Assembly (NCBI GenBank): GCA_012845835.1
Contig: JABAKD010000026.1
Coordinates: 6,503,014 to 6,567,013, forward strand
DNA from: Undaria pinnatifida
Lineage: Eukaryota; Sar; Phaeophyceae; Laminariales; Alariaceae
Reading direction: 5' to 3'
Length of the DNA stretch: 64,000 nt
This document shows positions 54,401 through 64,000 of the stretch, one piece after another; positions within the stretch are counted from its first letter, which is position 1, and each line of letters starts with the position of its first letter. Under the pieces are notes generated by a model. The model saw only the letters and a list, made by a program, of their open reading frames with translations, did not search any database and was not told where the DNA came from. Both the position numbers and the translations under genes were made by a program.

Positions 54401-57400
54401 GATAGAGTGATAAAGTAAGGGCCTCCCGTACCACAAACGCCTACGGGATCTCGCCTTAAACCTTAGTGTGACCCCACCCTTGAACAACCTTGACCCTATA
54501 CGTCTATTGCTCCTGCCAGGCGAACTTATGGTATGTGATGGAGTGCTTAAGTGAGGGCCCTCCGAACAAAAACGCCTACGAATATGGCTTAAAACCATTT
54601 ATTGCGACGCCAACATTGAGCAACCTTGAGCCTGTACACCTTTTGCTCTTGCCAGCCGGCTGGGAAAATAACCAAGGCTAGTCACCGTATAGAACCGAGT
54701 CGCGGTCGGCGCGGTGCGGTGCGGTGCGGTGTGGTATGGATCTCTCTTTAGGGTCATCCGATGGTGCACTACGTTTCGATAAAACCGCACTGCACCACAC
54801 GGTAAGCAAAAAACGCCCCGTGGCAAGCCCTGTATGAATAACTTATGGCGTGTGATGGAGCGATAGAGCGATACAAATATGTCGGGCAAAGCAACGACCG
54901 TTTGAATCATAATCCGAAAACCCAAACGATCCTTATTCCGGGCAGAGTGTACAAGCCAGTACGTAGAGCGGCTGACAAGAAACGTATACCTAATCTGAGC
55001 AACGCTCGAAAGCTTGTTGCGACGCTGACCTTGAGGAGCCGTGGGCATTGACGTTTGTGTTGTGTTTAGTGGTAGCGCTTGCCGCTGAGCACGATTTCTC
55101 AAACATTTCCTAGAGTCCACCAAGAAATGAGTCTAACGCTCCTATCAAAAATGAAAATAATGCTTCACAGTTTTTTATTGGGTACCACACGGAAGTGAAG
55201 GTACCTCCATTTTTTACGTTTGGTGTTAGTTCTTATACTGTGAGTATCTTTTTTTCATATTCGTAGGCCTACCCTTGTGTTGTAGAGGAAACAATCGAGT
55301 CTACGCAGGCACTATCAACGTCTTACCAGCTGACACCTGGTAGGAAACACCAGGGGGAACGGGGGAACACATCTGCTGCATGGCCTGTGGGACACATATT
55401 TCCTGGCACAGTACTTTCAGCTAGTCAGTGGGGAGACAGACTTACGGCATGGGTTACGGGGTAGCAAATACACTTCCCGGTTCATCCGTAGTGTACTTCG
55501 TACCTGGTACAAAACCTCGTAAATCTCTAATATATACTACCTGCAACGTAGTTTGTTGTTTGCCGGATTTGTGCGGCAGTCAGTTCTCACCGCCCTCGTG
55601 GCAGGGTCCTGCATCTCCTCCATGTAATCCCTTAGCATCGACTGGAACTCCGGATCCGCCATTGCTGTCTTGAACTTGATCGCCTCCTGTACAGATTATA
55701 CCAGATAACGTACACCGAACGAACGGACAAACGCATCGGCGGAAACGCATAAATATACAAAAATACAAAAATGCGCAATACGAGCAAACTAACTAATAAC
55801 TATCAGAGCTATTTTGGGGTCATAACTTCATTACCTGGCCCGCGGGTAGGACGAAGAGGGTTTAACAATTTCACCGGTCGGGTCGGGTCGGGTTCAAAAC
55901 CTCACAGGTTGGGTCGGATCGGGTCGGATCGGGTCGGATCGGGTCGGGTCGGGTCGGGTCGGGATATTTTCAAATCTCACGGGTCGGGTCGGGGCGGGTC
56001 GGGAGTCAGGAGGTTTCTAACAAACTCACGGGTCGAATCGGGTCGGGTCAGACGCCTACAACTAAAAAAACCACGCGGACCAACCCGACCCGACACGCGA
56101 GGTTTGACCCGACCCGTGAACAACCCTAGTCTTTATTGCGATACCTGGTCCCAAATATGACCTGTATCTACACCGGTTAAAGGGAACAATGTACGTGTCA
56201 CGTGGCGAACGCCGCATTCGCAACTGCGAAGAGAGTGACAAAGGCTCTCGTAGTCGTCACCAGCACTATCTAATCCTCTCGTCTCGTGGTGATGCCTGGG
56301 GCGTGGGCGGGTGGGCAGCAGGACACAGGAATTCATCTTCTTGTTGCTAGCTGGGCAGATACAGATTTGTACTGCTGTTTTCGGCGTAGTGCAACGCTTG
56401 TCGCCTCCCACGATGTGTGGGAACCCGTCACGACGCAAATCCAGACGCCTTTTCCGCACACAATAACATCCATTAATGAACTCCCTTTTCTGGGTGAAAG
56501 TCGTCCCGGAAACGATATCCGAAAAAACGGCCAGGCCCATTCCAGTTTTGGGTCTATTAGGGTTGCAAACCGGTTTTTTCTGGTCCGTCAACGATAATTT
56601 TCGGATTCCAAAACGCTCTTGTAAGAGTTGGCTTAAGAGATGGCCATACTTTTAAGAGCTTGGGGTGTCATCGCTGAATCCACCAACACCGCTTTCGCGT
56701 GTGATCAACGGCACAGCGCAATCTGCGCTTACAGAGATAAAGAGTGTAGCACGAGAAGGGAAGTACTGCTACTGCTGCGCTGTGCTCCCTCCGGAGAGTA
56801 TTGATGTTTGTAAACGGCTAGTCTAATTAACGTAGGGGTGCAGAAGGATATTTCTACGATACCCGTCGAGTTTAGGGGGTGCGAGTAAGAGGTCTTCCAC
56901 GGTGCGGTTGGTAGGGCATGCACTTTGGGGCACCGGGAAGCCTACCGGGGTACAACCCACGAACGAGTATTACTTCATCAGTATGTTACCACCCCTGCAA
57001 CACCGTACCCGTTTCCATACTACGGAATACCGGCACCTGGCACCAGGTATGCGGTTTCGGATAGAACAGCCGGGTAGTCGGGTAGCCGTAAGAGAGCACC
57101 AAATACCTGTTTACATCAGATACCCGGGTTTCTAGCTGCGGGTAAATCCGGGGTAGAAGTTACCAAAGGGTGTATTTTACCTATATTACAGCCCCCCCAA
57201 TACCATACCCGTATTACCGGTATGTGATAATACCGGTAAGATATTTCGGACAACATATCCGCGGGTAGAAAAAACTCTGGCATGGAGTATTGGCCCCAGT
57301 AATATTACCCGCGGGAACTACGAACCTACCTACCTGTATACCTGCCACTGCTATTAACACAACCGAAAGCTTCCGTCCAAGCACCGGCGGGTTGCCTCCA

Positions 57401-58871
57401 CGGTGCGCGGGGCACGTCGTTGGTCGGGCCATTATGACCCGCGTGTTGTTTCATGCTGAACCGCGGGTGGGACCCGCGGCATCTATCGAAAGTGTATACC
57501 AGGTACCACCTATGTAGGAGCGCCAATATGGCAATACACCGGTACAAAGGTGGGATCAACGGCATACTACAGGATATAATATTTTGACATGGAGACCAGC
57601 AATGCACAGCGCACACCGTGTATCGTAGACTATGACATGGTGTCATGCAATAAAATACAGCTATGGTCCTTCCATACGTAGCGCCGGTATGTACCAGCCG
57701 GAACTAACGGCGTTGCTGTAGCGGCAACCGGCGCTATTGTACTCCGCAAAGTTCACTACTGGCTGTTCCCACATGTGCCAAGCGGTTTGACAGGCACTAC
57801 AGTAGCGGGCAGCCGGCACTACTGTAGCGGGCAGCCGGCACTACTCAACCGGCGCTGTAGAGGGACCTCAACTCTGTGACACTGCTGCTGTAACATGATC
57901 GCTCCTTGTCCGTCATTGACATGATGGTTGTGTGCCGTATTGGTACTTCCGGCGCTGCTGCTATATTGGCAACCGGCGCTACTCCGCATACTTCCAATAC
58001 TGGTTGCTCCCATCTGCGCCAGGCTATTCCACAGGCACTATAGCGGGCAGCTGGCACTGCTCAACCGACGCTATAGAGGGACCTCTACTCTCGCTCCTTC
58101 GTCCGCCATTGACATGTTCTGTGCTCCGTGTTGGAAGGCTACTGCTGGAGGTTCGAGGTTCTGTAGAGCTTACCACTTTTTCGAGACGATGGTTGACGCA
58201 CACTATTGTGTACGAGACGAAGGGGGTTCACCTTACATTGGTTGGTTGCGTTTCATTCGGTTAGGGTTAGGGCTCATAGGGCGTATACATGTATGTCGAC
58301 GATGTTCTCGAAAAAAGCGGCAAGGTACGTATGATACCCTCTCGCTCTGAAGGTTGGAGGTTGGGGGACAAAAACAAATCAGTGCGGCAAGCGCCAAAAA
58401 ACGGGTGTCTCATGTGAAACGGACGGCAAAGATGCCTGCCAACCTGCCACAGCAGTAAGTGGACTACGTCAAGTAGGCACCAGGTGGTGGGTGCTTCGAT
58501 TTCTTTTGATGATATCCGCTCGGGTAAAGCACACGAGTTGACCCCACTGCGGGGCCTTCAACAAGCGCTCCTAACAGCCGGGCCCTCTGCGAGTACCATG
58601 GGTATCATACCAGGTTCTGGGCGCTGGGGTACTGCTGTTGTATCTATCAGTCGATTGTCTCGGACAGCGCTGCTACCGGAGGTACACAAATCTATGCGTA
58701 AATGTAGAGACACCGTTTTTATTAAATATCAACGTAAAATGGTCTTTATATTTTAGTCTATACTGGTGGATCTAACAATAAGCCCACCTCGCTCGTGATC
58801 TCGAAGTCTTTTTTCGGCCCTTCTCCTTTGAGTATGTCGTCAAAGCTCTTCTGCATCGTATCTCCGTCCAT
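45443..58871 (-). CDS. DNAAF2: Gene 3: PIH1 + CS domain dynein-arm assembly factor (Kintoun-like)
   Basis: Eleven exons in minus order: 58788-58871 (ATG), 55591-55686, 53655-53789, 52845-52974, 52007-52168, 50308-50444, 49219-49602, 48701-48786, 47308-47551, 46961-47044 and 45443-45682. All junction phases agree, giving 593 residues. Exons 2-6 form the PIH1 domain: KTAMADPEFQSMLRDYMEEM, HPIAGFVLKTKF, LFVNVVTSDKIACPYSKP, PLRMEKDKGG and STTFDVCYHPEAL. Exons 7-9 give a CS fold: YKLVESGYFDLADHTSD, KLIATVELP, KLDVVVALKRLTISV and YLDLALPYEVEDDSKCFAA. Such proteins act as HSP90 co-factors that preassemble axonemal dynein in the cytoplasm. The last exon may instead splice out at 45459 to an unseen exon. 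Another PIH family member cannot be excluded. Confidence 0.78.
45830..45970 (+). repeat. CACAGGTGTCGTCCCTT dispersed repeat (copy)
   Basis: GGTTAAGCCATGGCCACAGG, TGTCGTCCCTTTCCGCCTCC and CTGCTCGCCGATTTTCACCG. It lies in the gene 3 intron between exons 46961-47044 and 45443-45682. Confidence 0.72.
46690..46925 (+). repeat. 13-bp AAACCGTCACTTA tandem repeat
   Basis: About 16 imperfect units of CACTTAAAACCGT run up to 35 bp before exon 46961-47044 of gene 3 (downstream of it on the minus strand). Confidence 0.82.
47560..47672 (+). repeat. GGGA microsatellite at a gene 3 acceptor
   Basis: G-runs and GGGAGGGA units; on the minus strand they form a CCCT-rich pyrimidine tract ending at the acceptor of exon 47308-47551. 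A Pro/Leu-rich frame across it is an artefact. Confidence 0.85.
47981..48308 (-). mobile_element. MITE, same family (copy 4, inverted)
   Basis: It starts GAGTCATTCCACGGTAGGGG and ends GCGGGGCATGACTC. The inner landmarks (GTTGGTCGTGTTGCGCCAAC, an ATG/GAT microsatellite, TAGCTCCTCATGA) are the reverse complement of copy 2. It sits in the gene 3 intron between exons 47308-47551 and 48701-48786. Confidence 0.75.
48420..48575 (-). repeat. CACAGGTGTCGTCCCTT dispersed repeat (copy, inverted)
   Basis: GACGTCGACGAGCGTTTGGG, GAAAACGCGAAGGCACGTAC and GTGACCACGGCTTGTCCAAA are the reverse complement of the 62140-62310 copy. Confidence 0.72.
49603..50260 (-). repeat. Junction-spanning tandem array upstream of gene 3 exon 7
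   Basis: About 7-8 units of 85-100 bp: TTGCATTTATCATCCGGGTG, GGGACACGGGGAAGGGGGCG and GGTCAGGTCGGGGGGTTTCC followed by AGTCGTGCTC. The end nearest the exon overlaps its first bases: in gene orientation the real junction reads GATGCAAAG then AGCACTGCTGG, and array units read AATGCAAAG then GGCACGACTGG or near forms. Confidence 0.8.
50745..50845 (+). repeat. CAGCTTGCAAAGATGAG element (copy)
   Basis: CACGCAGCTTGCAATAAAGATGA-type start, then AAAATTGTCGAACTCACAGC and TAACTTATGATAGTTAG. It lies in the gene 3 intron. Confidence 0.68.
51480..51946 (+). pseudogene. LINE ORF2 C-terminal remnant (second copy)
   Basis: One open frame reads LKLTFRVEDLDLPEKRKGY, MCPCGTTIESRTRIVGECE, YKEERDALEEKMRKLDE and AILGDRWWPQTAKQDGD, closely parallel to 11340-11824 and better preserved, with the full C-P-C-G..H/R-I..C motif. 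It lies in the gene 3 intron, antisense to that gene, and ends about 60 bp before exon 52007-52168. Confidence 0.72.
52660..52760 (-). pseudogene. Duplicated donor end of gene 3 exon 4
   Basis: The minus strand reads TGGGGAAAAGACAAAGGTAG, then TTTATCGAAGGCGTTAATGG. The real exon end reads ATGGAAAAAGACAAAGGTGG then TTTATGTGAAGCGTTCACAG. The copy lies about 110 bp into the intron and carries a GT in the same place, so it is a decoy donor. Confidence 0.55.
54237..54900 (-). repeat. Junction-spanning tandem array upstream of gene 3 exon 3
   Basis: Three units of about 140-145 bp (starts near 54237, 54378 and 54522) and a partial one at 54840 share AACTTATGGTATGTGATAGA, ACGCCTACGGGATCT and a block that in gene orientation reads CCTGGCAGGAGCAAGAGACG. 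The real acceptor at 53789 reads CCTGGCAG then GAGCAAGAGACGTA. Each unit so carries the AG and 12-14 bases of exon 3. Confidence 0.82.
55862..56125 (+). repeat. GGGTC pentamer array
   Basis: GGGTCGGGTCGGGTCGGGTC and GGGTCGGATC blocks, then TTTTCAAATCTCACGGGTCG and an inverted arm AACCCGACCCGACACGCGAG. The sequence after it (CTTTATTGCGATACCTGGTC) matches 9140-9240 in reverse. It is in the first large gene 3 intron. Confidence 0.78.
57690..58085 (+). repeat. CCGGCACTA element with 26-bp tandem amplification
   Basis: GGCACTACAGTAGCGGGCAG, CCGGCACTACTGTAGCGGGC, AGCCGGCACTACTCAACCGG and GCGCTGTAGAGGGACCTC, repeated again at 57945-58085 with ACTATAGCGGGCAGCTGGCA. Confidence 0.75.
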
Positions 58872-59119
58872 GTTTCAACCGAGAGACGCAAAGGCGCAAC
58901 ACCTATCGGAACCGCCGGAGGCCGGTCAGAGCCTTGATAGCCCGGGTGTGCTGGCAGCTGGCAAACCGAAAAACAGAAAAACCCAAAACTCAAAACTCTA
59001 CGGGGTGTTCCATCAGCAATAAGGCGGCTGTATATCGGGGTTCAAATACGGGTGCCCGTCGCCGCAGCTCCCACCCGCGCCAGCACCCAGCCTGCTGTGC
59101 ACACCGGCTCTGTCAACAA
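58872..59119. promoter_or_regulatory. Shared promoter region of genes 3 and 4
   Basis: Only 248 bp separate the ATG of gene 3 (58869-58871, minus) from the ATG of gene 4 (59120-59122, plus). Both 5' UTRs and the core promoters must fit here unless a 5' UTR intron exists. The side next to gene 4 is GC-rich (GCCGCAGCTCCCACCCGCGC); the middle is A-rich (AAACCGAAAAACAGAAAAAC). No TATA box is obvious. Confidence 0.6.
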
Positions 59120-61123
59120 ATGGCGACCTGGAAAAGGCTCACTGGAGCAGTGGACTCAAGTGCTCAGACGTTCCTTAAGAATAAGAAGTTCAGCAGGTGA
59201 GCTCTGAGCACCTGATGAATGGGCAATATGGACAGATTATTTTGTATCCCCGGTATTTTTCGACCCCAGAGAGGTGCGCCAGGACACAGCACCCAATACC
59301 AGCGCACAGCAGTACCCGGCACTGCACTTGGTCCAGTGGCCAGGGTACCCAGTGCTGTACCCAGAATACACTCGGTCTAGTACAAAAATGCACCCACATG
59401 GCGTTTTGCGTTGCCTTCAAGGCGCTGGAATTGCCTGCAGCCTACACGCTCCCTCAGTAGTACCTAACTTTGAGTGGAACCGCCGCCGCCTGTACCGACG
59501 ATATTACTCCTGCTGCTGCTGCCGCTGCGCGTGCGGTGTTTCTTTCACCGCAGGGAGAAACGGACGTTTTCATGGGACTGGCACGCGTGGAACCTCCTCC
59601 TAGTATCTACACCATCGTTGCTGCTGGGCTTGTGCCTTCATCGGGTCGAGAAGCGAATGCACGAGGAAGCGCGTGTTCGCGAGGAAATCCAGGAGCGCAC
59701 GGGGGTCAGCAGTCGCGGCTTCTTGATACCCCACAAAAAGATTCGACAGGAGGTGCAGGGCATGCTCAGTGCGGGAAATCAGCGCAAGTTCATAGTTGAC
59801 GATGGCGATTCTGACGACGGGGCAAGAACGGCGGCGACAATAGGCGCTTTACCGTCGGAGGTAATGTGTGTTTTCCAATGTAAAAATATGTACCGGTACA
59901 TTCCATTGTCAGACTGCCAAAAGTAGCTCCAACAACATTGGCGCACATCCTCTAGTTTATACGGACTGCTTCCGTTCTTCGGCTTACTACTGTTAGGTCT
60001 GGGACTGGAAGTCGATTTGACCCAAAAAAATGGCAGGTCTATTCGGCGAAAACCACCAAAAAATCCGAAAAAATGTCTCGGAGAAAAAATTTGCAAACAC
60101 TGTTTTTACTTGGTTTTAGACTGAAATAATGTTTGACAGGGTATCACAAAATACGCAACACAGGAGGCGAGTTGGACCCTGAAATTCAACAGACACGTGT
60201 AATCAGTGTAAACGAAGGGAAATACGGATTATTCTGAATTTTCCGTTGTATTTTGAAGTCTAATCGGACGGAAATGTGCGGGAAAACTCGTGTTTTCTGC
60301 TCATATTCGTCTCTTGCTCAATGGGGTCGAACTAATGCAACTGGGTATTGGTAAAATACCCGTATTTCCCTCCGCCGGGACTTGGAGGAGACAGCAAAGC
60401 AATCCGCTCTTAAATCGAGTGAATAGCCGGCGAGAAATTCGCAAACAAAGTTGGCCACATTGGGTCATTCTGGCAGAGTGATCGTGCAAAATTAGCCATG
60501 GGCAACTCGAAAAAACCTGAAGGCACGGGACCGAAAGGAAAAAGAAAAAATTTGCCAAGGTCAAGGAGGCTTATCGGGCGCGTACCGGGACCACGACGGC
60601 AGACGCGGGCGTGGCTGCACGCCGGGCGCTTGCCATCCAGCGCGGCGGTGTCGAGGCGGCCGAGAGCATCCGTGACCGGGTCGTGAAGCAGCGCGACGAG
60701 AGCCGGGTCGAGGCCGCTGAGGCAAAGTCTTTGCTGCAAGATGTCTCTCAACAGTTGTCCGAGGAGAAAGGCAAACTCAACCTGGAGCAGGACCTCCGAC
60801 ACGAGTCAGATGCAGCCTTGGCCCAAACCCGAGTCGAGCTGCACGCACAGCAGCAACTTTCCCGCGAGCTAGAGGTGAAGCGTGCTGCATCGGAGGTACG
60901 CGAGATAGAGTTGGGAAAGACGCTGGAGGTTCGCAAAAAAGGAAAAACTACGGCACTGCTGCTGCATAATATCACCATCTTGGAGGAATTCAGATGCATA
61001 GGTCTGCTGTCGGCCATCTTGCCGGAGGGTCCCCCAGAAGATATGTTCCGCCTACGCTAGCTGTCCCTTGAGTACGCTGCTACACGCGGGGGGTAGAGCA
61101 GCACCTCGGGCAGCAGCAGCAGC

Positions 61124-61157
<34 letters not shown>

Positions 61158-63347
61158 TATTTTTTTCTACACACGCTCCAACTTTTTTTGCCGCAGAACA
61201 GCAGCGAGCGGCACAGGCTTTGTTTTCACGAACATTTTTTTGTAGGTGATGTGGGGCCTTTCCCCCTATCGCTGATTGGTTGATTTCCTAAAGAGTTTTT
61301 TTCCCAGAGAACGACCATGGGACATTTTTTTTCCAAATTCTACGTCTAAAATTTTGCCAGTCCCAGGCCTAACTGTAGGCACCGGGTATCAGGGTATCTG
61401 TGGATAGCAATCCGGTACGATTGTACCAGGTGAGTCATATAGTAAACAGGCGGCGCTTCTTGCGTACGTTCGACACAAGGACGTCGAAACAACTACCGAA
61501 CGCCGAGCACTACGCCTGTTTAATTGGTTGCTACAGGGCACGCTTGCTTCCGATTGTCTACCTCGCTCCTTGCCCCAAGCGTATATTCGTGTTCCAAGCT
61601 GAACCTACTATCAACGTCGACTTGCGCCTCCAACCCCCCGTTGACGTTTCATCTCAAATGTTATAGAGGCAGCGCGCCGTTTACGGGACAGAGGGCAGCA
61701 TAGGAAGACACCTTGACCGTCAAGTTGCCCGGGGAGGCAGCCCCTCGGGAACACCATCGTCCGATCTGGAAGCCCTCCATCGGAGGCTGGACGCAATAGA
61801 GAGCGTTCTCGAGACCAACAGCGGCACAAGCTCAGCACGAGCGGGCGTCGATGGCGGATCAGGTATGGGTTACTCAAAAACTACTTTGTAAAATCGTCTT
61901 GTTGACCCTGATTATAGCACTTATGGGAGCCACCGACCTACCATATCCTTGAAGAGGACATATACACCCCGTAGCATTACTGAACACGCAGCTTACAAAG
62001 AAGAGTTTTGACGAAATCCTGTAACGCACAGCGGAGTTTTTTTTTTACAATAAACCACGAAGGGAAAGACGCCCGCCTTCGAGCATTATTAATTATTATT
62101 ATTATTGTTATTATTATTACTATTATTATCATTATTATTCGCACACTTTTACTTTCCAGCTTCTGGACAAGCCGTGGTCACAGGTGTCGTCCCTTCTCCC
62201 CCCCGGTTCTTGCCTTCATTTTTTATTGCGCATAGGGTTCAGCAATCCCACTGCTCGTCGATTTTTCATCGAGTGTTGCTAACTCATGCTCTCGCGTTTT
62301 CCGCAAGTCAATTTGTGCGCAAGAAAAATTATGTAGCCCCCCGGCGGGCTCCTCCTTTTTTCGTGCTGACTGTTCTTGAGGTTTTGTTCTTGTCCAACTC
62401 CGTCGGGACATGGGTACATCGTAGCACATGTTAGATGCTAAGCGTTACGGGTTAGATTTGCGTATGTACTGCAGCATACCATGGATGACAACGCACGCTT
62501 GGGCCGTCCAATGTTTTCGCAGCCCTCTGTTGAGGTCGCTACTCGCCCCACCAGAGCAAAAATCAGCGGAGAGTCTTATCGATGCAGGCTCGTTGTTCAA
62601 GTTACTAGCTGGCTTGTTCCACCACCGATATGACTGGCCTTTGGTTCTGGCGCAGTGTCTTCACCCCATTAGCGTTGCACTCCCGCTATGGGGACTAAAC
62701 ACTTGGATTTTTTTTAGGATCATATTAGGAGTTGGAAAAGCACATCGTCCTTGTCCATGGGTGCACCATTTGGAGATGAAATCCTGTCGAATATTAAGAT
62801 TCGCTCTCTGCTCTTATCATGTGCTGCAGGCAGAACCAAGGATTCGGTGCTCAGGCGCAAATCAGATCCTGACCGAGAAGAGGGAACCACCGAGCCCGGT
62901 AGCCCTCGTAGAGGAACAGCTTCGAGAAAAATCGACACTCCGGACGCCGATGCAGCGCCCGGGGTGACAGTACAGAAAGCAGTGACATTGGCATCCGCAG
63001 CAGGTAGCTGGGCGATGGAAGCCGGCGAGCGGCATGGAAAACGCCTCTTACAATTCGGTCGGGACTGGCTGGCTGGGGAAACGCGCCAAGACGAAGCCCG
63101 CTTGGAAGATGCGGAGATTGCAAAGGGTGACTCCGAGCAAGACGCGCCGGGAGTGGTATCGGGTACAGCCAATGGAAAAGAAGGGCGACTGGGTGTGAGC
63201 AAGGAGAGAGACAGCAGTCTGGGCGACAGATATAGTATTGCTCGAGAGGGGTCAGCGTCTGGTGTTGGTGGGACTGGGCGGGAGATAGAAGGGCACGGCG
63301 AGGAAGCGTGGCGTAGAGGAAATCTAGACGAACCAGATAAACGATGA
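59120..63347 (+). CDS. Gene 4: unrecognised single-pass membrane coiled-coil protein
   Basis: Five exons, all phases consistent: 59120-59196, 59554-59860, 60560-60895, 61667-61862 and 62830-63347 (stop TGA), giving 477 residues. The start MATWKRLTGAVDSSAQTFLK is short and basic. One membrane segment lies at about residues 38-55 (WNLLLVSTPSLLLGLCL), followed by charged HRVEKRMHEEARVREEIQER. Exon 3 is a long coiled coil (about residues 140-240; AAESIRDRVVKQRDESRVEA, LELEQ-type heptads). A second short coil is DLEALHRRLDAIESVLETN. The tail is low-complexity and charged. No catalytic domain or known family is recognised; an organelle- or membrane-tethering role would be a guess. Exon 3 could also begin at 60566, keeping frame. 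Confidence 0.72.
61108..61156 (+). repeat. CAG microsatellite
   Basis: About 15 AGC units in the gene 4 intron after exon 60560-60895. Confidence 0.9.
61975..62052 (+). repeat. CAGCTTGCAAAGATGAG element (diverged copy)
   Basis: AACACGCAGCTTACAAAGAA, GAGTTTTGACGAAATCCTGT, AACGCACAGCGGAG. Upstream, TTGTTGACCCTGATTATAGC resembles the 7060-7080 part of the larger element. It lies in the last gene 4 intron. Confidence 0.6.
62140..62310 (+). repeat. CACAGGTGTCGTCCCTT dispersed repeat (copy)
   Basis: CTTTTACTTTCCAGCTTCTG, GACAAGCCGTGGTCACAGGT, GTCGTCCCTTCTC and CTGCTCGTCGATTTTTCATC, next to an ATT microsatellite at 62085-62140. Confidence 0.75.
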
Positions 63348-63886
63348 AAGTTAAGTTTTGGTTTGGGTGTAAATGCGCCTTTGTTTTAGATTCAAGTCTA
63401 TTTTCTATTATCAAGTACAAAGTGTTTAGTTTTTCCCCCTAGGGGGAAGAAAGGCTGATTTCGCGGAGCGGGAAATCTCCTCTCTTTTCTTGACGTGACT
63501 GAACAAGCAGCTTTCAGTCAGCAACGCTCTCAACTCGCGTTTGGAGCCCATGGCGGCGCGCTGCCGATTGCAAAGGTTAAGAGGGCACCTATTAATACTT
63601 TTAGATCGTTGCGTTATTGCATTCCGCAAGGGCTGCCCACCACGTGCATCCAACCGACGCGCATGAAACAAACCGCGAATAGTCTGCCGTCCCTTGAATG
63701 GAATAGCAAAGCAACATGACGTTTATACCCTGGTATCGTTTTTATGGTGTTTCCTTCGTGCTATCCCGCCACGCGTCGTAGTGCTGTGCTGGTATACAGC
63801 AGTAATATACCTGCAATTTCATATGAACCCCTACAATGTGACTGCGAAATCGTTTCCACCACGACCGTGATGACTCCGTCTCTTAG
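63348..63886. other. 3' flank of gene 4, no supported feature
   Basis: No repeat or exon is recognised here. AATAAA-type signals are not obvious close to the stop. Confidence 0.4.
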
Positions 63887-64000
63887 CGCTACCGTTCGCC
63901 GCCCCCGCCCGCTCCCCAACCGGCAAGGAGGCCCCGCCTCGTCCTCTCGCTCCTGTGGCATCTCCGTCGCGCGATGACTCCAACTCCGTCCCTAGAAACA
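63887..64000 (+). other. Possible first bases of another plus-strand exon (cut by window end)
   Basis: After a pyrimidine-rich CTCCGTCTCTTAG, one frame stays open to the window end: FAAPARSPTGKEAPPRPLAP then SPSRDDSNSVPRN. The composition is exon-like, but the evidence is only one splice signal. Confidence 0.25.

Overview
The window looks like nuclear DNA of an intron-rich, photosynthetic and flagellated eukaryote, best matched by a stramenopile alga of the brown-alga (Ectocarpus) type. This is inferred from four kinds of evidence: short GC-rich exons with GT-AG introns of 0.5-4 kb packed with repeats and mobile elements; a thylakoid-lumen, PsbQ-like protein; a dynein-arm assembly factor; and no bacterial-style gene packing. 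No species can be proved from the sequence alone.

Four spliced genes could be rebuilt by hand from exon phase and splice sites. Gene 1 (+, from before base 1 to 12975) is a lumen-type helical protein with a C-terminal KOW-like segment; its N-terminal exon(s) lie outside the window. Gene 2 (-, 22157 to 27530 and beyond) is an unrecognised protein whose last four exons are clear. Gene 3 (-, 58871 to 45443, 11 exons, 593 codons) is a PIH1+CS protein, most likely Kintoun/DNAAF2. Gene 4 (+, 59120 to 63347, 5 exons, 477 codons) is an unrecognised single-pass membrane coiled-coil protein. Genes 3 and 4 are head to head, with 248 bp between their start codons.

Layout: 1-12975 gene 1, whose introns hold SINE-like copies, a LINE remnant and a GTCCCCT minisatellite; 12976-22156 intergenic repeats; 22157-27530 gene 2, with one 120-190 bp repeat beside each 3' splice site; 27531-45442 a repeat-dominated block (300-bp MITEs, tandem arrays with 12-400 bp units, a tRNA-derived SINE, a Gag-only LTR retrotransposon, a hAT-like element and a foldback element); 45443-58871 gene 3; 59120-63347 gene 4; then the edge of a possible next exon.

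The most unusual signal is that intronic tandem repeats in at least three places span the 3' splice junction. Each unit carries the acceptor AG plus the first bases of the following exon, so arrays of candidate acceptors sit upstream of the used one.
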